DNA from: Burkholderiaceae bacterium
GTDB lineage: Bacteria; Pseudomonadota; Gammaproteobacteria; Burkholderiales; Burkholderiaceae
NCBI GenBank assembly: GCA_947373615.1
Contig: CANBYN010000032.1
Span: 1-11,750, forward strand
Length of the DNA: 11,750 nucleotides
Direction of reading: 5' to 3'
Shown here: positions 6,791 through 11,750 of the stretch, one piece after another
Position numbering within the stretch: the first letter of the stretch is position 1
How the letters are laid out: every line of letters starts with the position of its first letter
The notes under the pieces: model-generated
Databases searched by the model: none
What the model was told of the DNA's origin: nothing
The model's input: only the letters and a program-made list of their open reading frames with translations
Made by a program: the position numbers and the translations under genes

Positions 6791-8281
6791 TCAGGCAGTT
6801 CCACCGACAGTAAGGCTATCAATCCGTAGGGTGGGCTGCCCAACCCCGACCGGAACGCTTTGCCCCTCCTTGCCACAAACCCCCACCCCACCGTCAAGTT
6901 TGAGGTCGTTCCCGATCATGGAGACCTGTTTTAAAGACTCTGGGCCGCTACCAATAATGGTGGCACCTTTGACGGGGTACTGGATTTTGCCGTTTTCTAC
7001 CCAATAGGCTTCTGAAGCAGAAAAAACGAATTTTCCGCTAGTAATGTCAACTTGACCGCCGCCAAAATTGACTGCATATAAGCCTCGCTTAATGCTTGCC
7101 ACAATTTCTTGGGGATCATCCTTGCCGGCCAACATATAGGTATTGGTCATTCGGGGCATCGGTAGCGATGCAAAACTTTCACGACGTCCATTACCAGTCA
7201 GAGGCATTTTCATAAGTCGTGCATTTAGGCTGTCCTGTATGTAACCCTTCAAAACACCATCTTCAATCAAAGTGGTGCATTGTGATGGAGTACCTTCATC
7301 GTCGATGTTGAGCGAACCTCTTCGTCCACTTAAGGTTCCATCATCTACGACAGTTACGCCTTTAGCTGCTACACGTTGACCAATGCAACCAGCAAATGCT
7401 GAGGAGCCTTTCCGATTAAAGTCCCCTTCAAGCCCGTGACCAACTGCTTCATGCAAAAGAACGCCAGGCCAACCTGGACCCATCACTACAGTCATTGGAC
7501 CGGCAGGAGCGGCACGAGAATCTAAATTTATTAGAGCGCCATCCACAGCTTCGTCAACATAACGATTAATCAGAGCGGTATCGAAATAGTGATAGTCGTG
7601 GCGGGCGCCACCACCTGAGGAGCCTGATTCGCGTCGACCGTTTTGCTCGGCAATAACATGGACTGAAACACGTACCAGAGGCCGAACATCGGCAGCCAAT
7701 AAACCGTCGGCACGCACTACTAAAATTACATCAAACTCACCAGCAAGACTAGCCATCACTTGAATAATGCGAGGATCGCGAGCCTTGGCTCGACGTTCAA
7801 TGCCCTCCAGCAACGCAATTTTTTCTTTAGGTTGCAATGAGTCTAGGGGATTGAGGTCAGAGTAAAGCTTGTTAGAAATGGGATTAAATAACTTTACGGC
7901 AACCGCTTGTTTGCCGCCTTCAGGACCTATCACTCGGGTGGCTTTTGCTGCTTTATTTAGCGCTTCTAAATTAATTTCATCAGAATATGCAAATGCAGTC
8001 TTATCACCATAAATTGCCCTAACTCCAACACCTTGATCAATATTAAAGCTGCCTGATTTCACAATTCCTTCTTCAAGGCTCCAGCTTTCGCTACGAGTGT
8101 GTTGAAAGTAGAGGTCAGCATCATCGAGACGATGCGTAAACATATTACCAAACGTATGGTGAAGGTCTTGCTCTGAAAGTCCTGTTGGTTCAAGTAGGAT
8201 GGACTTGGCTAATTTAAGGAGGTCTGCTTGCTTTTTGGCTTTTGTCCACTTGGCAGGAAATAGTGCTTCTGGTGCATTCAT
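6791..8281 (-). CDS. tldD: Metalloprotease subunit TldD
   Basis: TldD is the zinc metalloprotease subunit of the cytoplasmic TldD/TldE(PmbA) heterodimer. In E. coli this complex trims unfolded peptides, matures microcin B17 and degrades the CcdA antitoxin. The 496-residue protein carries the active-site HEAVGH at 277-282 (H277, E278, H282) and a conserved cysteine at C469 in GVGVCGK, the expected third metal ligand. LLHEAVGHGLEGDFNRKGSSAF and GNGRRESFASLPMPRMTNTY are further family hallmarks. It is about 15 residues longer than E. coli TldD, entirely at the N-terminus. The partner gene tldE/pmbA is not in the window; the two are usually unlinked. It lies 20 bp downstream of the nitrilase-family gene and 19 bp upstream of aroG. 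No strong Shine-Dalgarno sequence precedes the ATG. The yhdP-tldD proximity is also seen in E. coli. Confidence 0.96.
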   Translation of the reverse strand: MNAPEALFPAKWTKAKKQADLLKLAKSILLEPTGLSEQDLHHTFGNMFTHRLDDADLYFQHTRSESWSLEEGIVKSGSFNIDQGVGVRAIYGDKTAFAYSDEINLEALNKAAKATRVIGPEGGKQAVAVKLFNPISNKLYSDLNPLDSLQPKEKIALLEGIERRAKARDPRIIQVMASLAGEFDVILVVRADGLLAADVRPLVRVSVHVIAEQNGRRESGSSGGGARHDYHYFDTALINRYVDEAVDGALINLDSRAAPAGPMTVVMGPGWPGVLLHEAVGHGLEGDFNRKGSSAFAGCIGQRVAAKGVTVVDDGTLSGRRGSLNIDDEGTPSQCTTLIEDGVLKGYIQDSLNARLMKMPLTGNGRRESFASLPMPRMTNTYMLAGKDDPQEIVASIKRGLYAVNFGGGQVDITSGKFVFSASEAYWVENGKIQYPVKGATIIGSGPESLKQVSMIGNDLKLDGGVGVCGKEGQSVPVGVGQPTLRIDSLTVGGTA

Positions 8282-8301
8282 GTGATTCAGCAGATCTTTC
8301 G

Positions 8302-9135
8302 TTAAAGCTTGCGATGTGCAAGTGCAGGTAGCTTAGAGCGTACTTCGTTTAATTTATCTTTGCACAACACCCCAGAAATAAAACCTTCTCCTTCTGGAAG
8401 ATCAGCCAAGATAGCACCCCAAGGATCAATGAGCATACTATGACCCCATGTACGACGCTGATTTTGATGCTTACCCCCTTGTGCGGAGGCTAGAATGTAG
8501 CATTGATTTTCAATAGCGCGAGCGCGCAATAGAATCTCCCAGTGCTCTTTACCGGTTGTGTAGGTGAAGGCGGCAGGAATAATGTGGCAATCGACTGTGC
8601 CAAGAGCGCGATAAAGCTCTGGAAAACGTAGGTCATAACAAATGCTTAGGCCAAATGTCCAGTCTTGTTGATTTATGGAAATCTTGAGTAGTCCAGGGAC
8701 ATCCCCAGCTTCTATTGTTTCAGATTCTTGGTAACGCTCAGTTTGAGTCTGGAAACCAAATAAATGGATTTTGTCGTAGCGTCCAATTCTTTTGCCTTCT
8801 GGATCAAATACCAGTGTGCTATTGAGTACCTTATTAGGATCTTTTGCTTTTAGGGGTATGGTGCCTGCAACTAAGTAGATCCCAGAATCTTTGGCAATTG
8901 CAGAAAGTCGCTCTTGAATTGGGCCACCATCAAGATTTTCTCGGGCCAGTACTTTATCGTTATCTTTTAATCCCATCAAGCAAAAATATTCAGGAAGTAC
9001 AGCAATCTGCGAGCCATCTTGAGCTACAGCCTTGACCAATCTTTCTGCTGTTTCTAAATTCTCCGCCAAATTGGGAGTCGAAACCATTTGAATTGAGGCA
9101 ATCTTTAGTTCAGTAGAGTTTGCGGATGTACTCAT
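8302..9135 (-). CDS. Carbon-nitrogen hydrolase, probably deaminated glutathione amidase (Nit1 type)
   Basis: The 277-residue cytoplasmic enzyme belongs to the nitrilase superfamily and has the full Glu-Lys-Cys triad: E49 in VLPEY, K122 in DKIHLF and C166 in SICYDLRFPELYR. The region around RYQESETIEAGD and the C-terminal LPALAHRKL resemble the Nit1/NitA branch. Members of that branch hydrolyse deaminated glutathione, a side product of transaminases, back to usable 2-oxoglutarate and Cys-Gly. That substrate is inferred from family resemblance; other omega-amidase or carbamoylase-like activities cannot be excluded. The start at 9135 lies 11 bp after the yhdP stop, with no strong Shine-Dalgarno sequence, and the first conserved strand (ELKIASIQM) begins at residue 9. 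The gene sits between yhdP and tldD, an arrangement I recall as common in Burkholderiales. Length is normal and nothing is missing. Confidence 0.9.
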   Translation of the reverse strand: MSTSANSTELKIASIQMVSTPNLAENLETAERLVKAVAQDGSQIAVLPEYFCLMGLKDNDKVLARENLDGGPIQERLSAIAKDSGIYLVAGTIPLKAKDPNKVLNSTLVFDPEGKRIGRYDKIHLFGFQTQTERYQESETIEAGDVPGLLKISINQQDWTFGLSICYDLRFPELYRALGTVDCHIIPAAFTYTTGKEHWEILLRARAIENQCYILASAQGGKHQNQRRTWGHSMLIDPWGAILADLPEGEGFISGVLCKDKLNEVRSKLPALAHRKL

Positions 9136-9146
9136 GGAGATCTACT

Positions 9147-11750
9147 TTAATTAATAATGGGGTTAGCTGGAGCGACAGGAGGCGCTGAGCTTGGAGATGA
9201 ATTGGAATTAGGTTTACTTTGCTCCTTAAGTAAATCTTTATTCCGAATATTATCCAACGTCTTAGAATCAATTGGTTGGCCTCTTTGATCTAGGGGAATC
9301 ACCTCGGGATCTTCCCATGAGCCTTGCACTAAATAATCTGATTGCAAATTGCGATTAATCTGGGCTGTGAGAAGGTATTGCCCCACCAGAGCGCCCAATC
9401 CGACGATTGGGTTAATAGCGAATGCAGCTAATGAACCGGCTGTTGCATCAATTGTTGGAAAGATCGTGACTCGAAGGTCTTGAGTTTGCTTTGGAATATT
9501 GATTTGTCCGCTCATGGCAACGCGAGCTTGGTCCAATACCATAGTAAATTGCTTGGTCTGGGCAATCCCTGAGCTAATTTCGAAATTACTATCAATTGAA
9601 TTAAATGGGGTGCCCTTGGTTGATAGACTGCCAACGCTTCCTTTAAGGTCAAATGTGGCAAATCTAAACAAACTTTGAAGACTCAGAACATCAAGTAGTT
9701 TTGCACCGCTCGTATTAACCTCAAGAAGGCGACCTTTTTCTAAATTTAAATTAGCTTTGCCAGATAGCGTCTCATATTTTGGGGTAAACGGAGATCCATC
9801 CCATTCCACATTCGCCCCTAGTTTCCCTTGGCCGCCTTCTATGGATTGCCGGGCGCTCCAATGGGCAATAATGTGTCCTGCATCTTTTACATCGCTATTA
9901 ATTGCAAGAGCGGTATGTTCAGTTTCGTTTTGTGCATCACCGATCCATTGACCTGAAATAGTAGTGTTACCTTGGGGATTATTGGCTTGAATGGATTCAA
10001 TTATGAGTAGGTTATTGGTTGTTTTTGTTTTAAGCTTAATTTGACCTAGTTGAGCTTTTGCCCAAGAAAAATCATCAATCAATAAGTCTAGACTGGGAAT
10101 CGCATTGGGACTGATCTTGCTTTTGCTTGAGGCATTCTTTTGTGCTGGCATTTCTAGTGCAGTTGGAGTAACGACTACTTCAGGAATTTTGAGGCGCATC
10201 ATACGACCGCTAATAGCACCACTGGGTTGAGCTTTATTTGGTTCTTGAAATTGAAGTTGAGCGGCAAGCATTGGCGAATTAAGACGCAACTGCCACGCAT
10301 CATTTTTATTTTTTGCTGTGAGGTTTATGTCTGGCCAAATGCGACCAAAGTAGGTGAGCTTTTTCGTTTGAGCCGTCACTAGCATGATGTTGGCATTAGC
10401 GTTACTAGCTTTATCAGGGATATTTTTTTTGCTTTGATTTTCAAAAAAATCCTGCCAATCATCTAGATTTAATTCATTGCTGACAAGAATTAGCTGGAAT
10501 CCTTGGGATGGCAGAATTGCTGGCGCTCCAACTCCTACGGCATAACGTAATTCGTTATCACTTCCCAATTCACCTTGAATAAAGTATTGATCACCAATTT
10601 TTCCATTCCATGAGAGGCGACTTGGGTTGGATTTCGAATTGGTATTCGTTCTTAGTGTTAACTGACCCACCATTGGCGTGCTTCTCAGTTTTTTTATAGG
10701 GAGCGGTGCTGAGCTCGACCAGTCGTGTAGATCAAATTTTAAGTTGGTCTCACTCCCAGCTTTATTAATGCTCAAGGTGCCGTCATACTTTGAGGAACCA
10801 CTCATTGCCTGCAGTAAAGCAATAGACTGGCTCGAAGCATCATTTGCAAAATAGTTTTTAATAAAACTGGCGGCAATATCACCCTCAACTCGATAGTTCT
10901 GATTGCCTGCGGTTGCTGGTGCACTAGTGATTTTAATGGAGCCACCGAGAAAATTAGCTGTCACATCTTCAAACTCAGGGCTCACTTCCGTAATGCGAAT
11001 TTTGCCCTTGAGATTTTCCAAGGGGGGTAAGTCAGACCATTGCACCTTATTGCCGGGAAAATCTAATTTGATATCGCTATTTATGTCGCCATTGCCTGAT
11101 AGTGGAATCTTTAACCCTAAAGTAACGCTAGTTGGGCCAGTCACTCGTAAATTTTGTTCGAGCTTTTCTTGTTTTTTTCCAACGGGGGAAGCAAATAGAT
11201 ACTTCAGCATTTGCGCTGCATCACCTTGTGCATTACCGTTCAAAAATAGGGTTAGTTGCTTAGCGCTAATGTTGGGTATTTCTGCATGAAATTTATTAAG
11301 CGCTATTTGCTTATATTCGGCTTTGGAAATATCCACTTTAAGGTTTGCATTCTGCATTACGAGGACGCCATTGACATTGGTAAAGGGCGCCCATACCCCT
11401 TGGCTAACAGCTAAATTAGGCACTGGACTGAATGTGGCTCCAGTAATTGGTAGGTTTAAGGAAAATTCACCATTATTTCCTTTCGGAAATGGGATGTCAT
11501 TCGGGTCTCCCTTAATGTGCAGGCTTCCATTTTCGATTGTGCCGGTCGCGAATGCTTTGCTTATATACAACTTGGTATCTTGATCCATGCCAACGGGTAA
11601 GAAGCGATAAATGCTCTTGAGGTCGGCTTTTGTAAAACCCATGTCCAATGTCATGAAGTCTGGTTTCTTAGATCCACCAATTACATAGTTCACGCTGAGG
11701 TTAGTGCAAATTTCTGGATTACTTAAGGCCAGCTGTTTAGAGGTGATAAC
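9147..11750 (-). CDS. yhdP: YhdP family AsmA-like envelope protein, N-terminal part beyond the window
   Basis: This is a large AsmA/TamB-class protein of the YhdP type, anchored in the inner membrane with a long periplasmic beta-rich body. The class is implicated in phospholipid transport between the membranes. About 867 codons are visible. The frame stays open to the right edge, so the start codon and the expected N-terminal membrane helix lie outside. A GTG at 11693 is an internal valine codon, not a start. The C-terminal region shows the YhdP-type AsmA-like ending: a GRLLEVNTSGAKLLDVLSL segment, LDQARVAMSGQI, then AINPIVGLGALVGQYL and a final YLVQGSWEDPEV. After that comes a tail of roughly 50 residues ending in Ser/Pro/Asn-rich low-complexity sequence. 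The repeated short amphipathic strands through the body fit a hydrophobic-groove protein. It is the first visible gene of the unit; the nitrilase gene follows after 11 bp. Confidence 0.88.
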   Translation of the reverse strand, partial: VITSKQLALSNPEICTNLSVNYVIGGSKKPDFMTLDMGFTKADLKSIYRFLPVGMDQDTKLYISKAFATGTIENGSLHIKGDPNDIPFPKGNNGEFSLNLPITGATFSPVPNLAVSQGVWAPFTNVNGVLVMQNANLKVDISKAEYKQIALNKFHAEIPNISAKQLTLFLNGNAQGDAAQMLKYLFASPVGKKQEKLEQNLRVTGPTSVTLGLKIPLSGNGDINSDIKLDFPGNKVQWSDLPPLENLKGKIRITEVSPEFEDVTANFLGGSIKITSAPATAGNQNYRVEGDIAASFIKNYFANDASSQSIALLQAMSGSSKYDGTLSINKAGSETNLKFDLHDWSSSAPLPIKKLRSTPMVGQLTLRTNTNSKSNPSRLSWNGKIGDQYFIQGELGSDNELRYAVGVGAPAILPSQGFQLILVSNELNLDDWQDFFENQSKKNIPDKASNANANIMLVTAQTKKLTYFGRIWPDINLTAKNKNDAWQLRLNSPMLAAQLQFQEPNKAQPSGAISGRMMRLKIPEVVVTPTALEMPAQKNASSKSKISPNAIPSLDLLIDDFSWAKAQLGQIKLKTKTTNNLLIIESIQANNPQGNTTISGQWIGDAQNETEHTALAINSDVKDAGHIIAHWSARQSIEGGQGKLGANVEWDGSPFTPKYETLSGKANLNLEKGRLLEVNTSGAKLLDVLSLQSLFRFATFDLKGSVGSLSTKGTPFNSIDSNFEISSGIAQTKQFTMVLDQARVAMSGQINIPKQTQDLRVTIFPTIDATAGSLAAFAINPIVGLGALVGQYLLTAQINRNLQSDYLVQGSWEDPEVIPLDQRGQPIDSKTLDNIRNKDLLKEQSKPNSNSSPSSAPPVAPANPIIN

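Noticed and set aside
10903..11289. A 128-codon open frame on the plus strand, antisense to yhdP
   Set aside because: It lies wholly inside the clearly coding yhdP frame, has no Shine-Dalgarno or promoter, and its translation resembles no family I know. It is a reading-frame shadow.
11691..11693. GTG as the start codon of the yhdP-like gene
   Set aside because: The frame is open for all 19 codons from there to the window edge, and no membrane anchor follows the GTG. YhdP proteins are much longer at the N-terminus, so this is an internal valine.
1..11750. Defence system, prophage, transposon, CRISPR or secondary-metabolite cluster
   Set aside because: Every stretch of meaningful length is explained by housekeeping genes. 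No transposase, integrase, nuclease, direct-repeat array or terminal inverted repeat was seen.

Overview
The window reads as an ordinary chromosomal stretch of a free-living betaproteobacterium. The moderately low GC content, the protein sequences and the gene order (yhdP, a nitrilase-family amidase, tldD and aroG in a row, next to a glycolate oxidase operon) point to Burkholderiaceae, most likely Polynucleobacter or a close relative. That assignment is inferred from memory of the group and was not tested by a search. Coding density is very high: nine protein genes fill almost all of the 11.75 kb, and the longest gap between genes is 41 bp. I see no rRNA, tRNA, insertion sequence, CRISPR array, prophage or other mobile element, and no sign of recent transfer.

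Left block (1-5017, minus strand): a tightly packed unit transcribed right to left in the order glcD, glcE, glcF, yggS, proC. Junctions are 1-bp or 4-bp stop/start overlaps, except for 9 bp between glcE and glcF. GlcD, GlcE and GlcF form the membrane-associated flavin/iron-sulfur enzyme that oxidises glycolate to glyoxylate. YggS handles pyridoxal phosphate. ProC, cut off by the left edge, makes proline.

Centre (5036-5605, plus strand): a single PduO-type cob(I)alamin adenosyltransferase gene, divergent from glcD with only 18 bp between the two start codons. It ends in a perfect 13-bp hairpin whose loop is its own stop codon. The hairpin can serve as a terminator for both strands, because the next gene converges on it.

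Right block (5647-11750, minus strand): yhdP (its 5' end beyond the right edge), a carbon-nitrogen hydrolase resembling deaminated-glutathione amidase, tldD, and aroG, with gaps of 11 to 20 bp. The products act in separate processes: envelope lipid transport, metabolite repair, peptide processing and entry to aromatic amino acid synthesis. The block is best read as a conserved housekeeping operon, not a pathway.

No undescribed system was found. The points most worth a second look are the 18-bp divergent promoter region, where both transcripts may be leaderless or nearly so, the stop-codon-in-loop bidirectional terminator, and the coupling of glycolate oxidation genes to yggS and proC.
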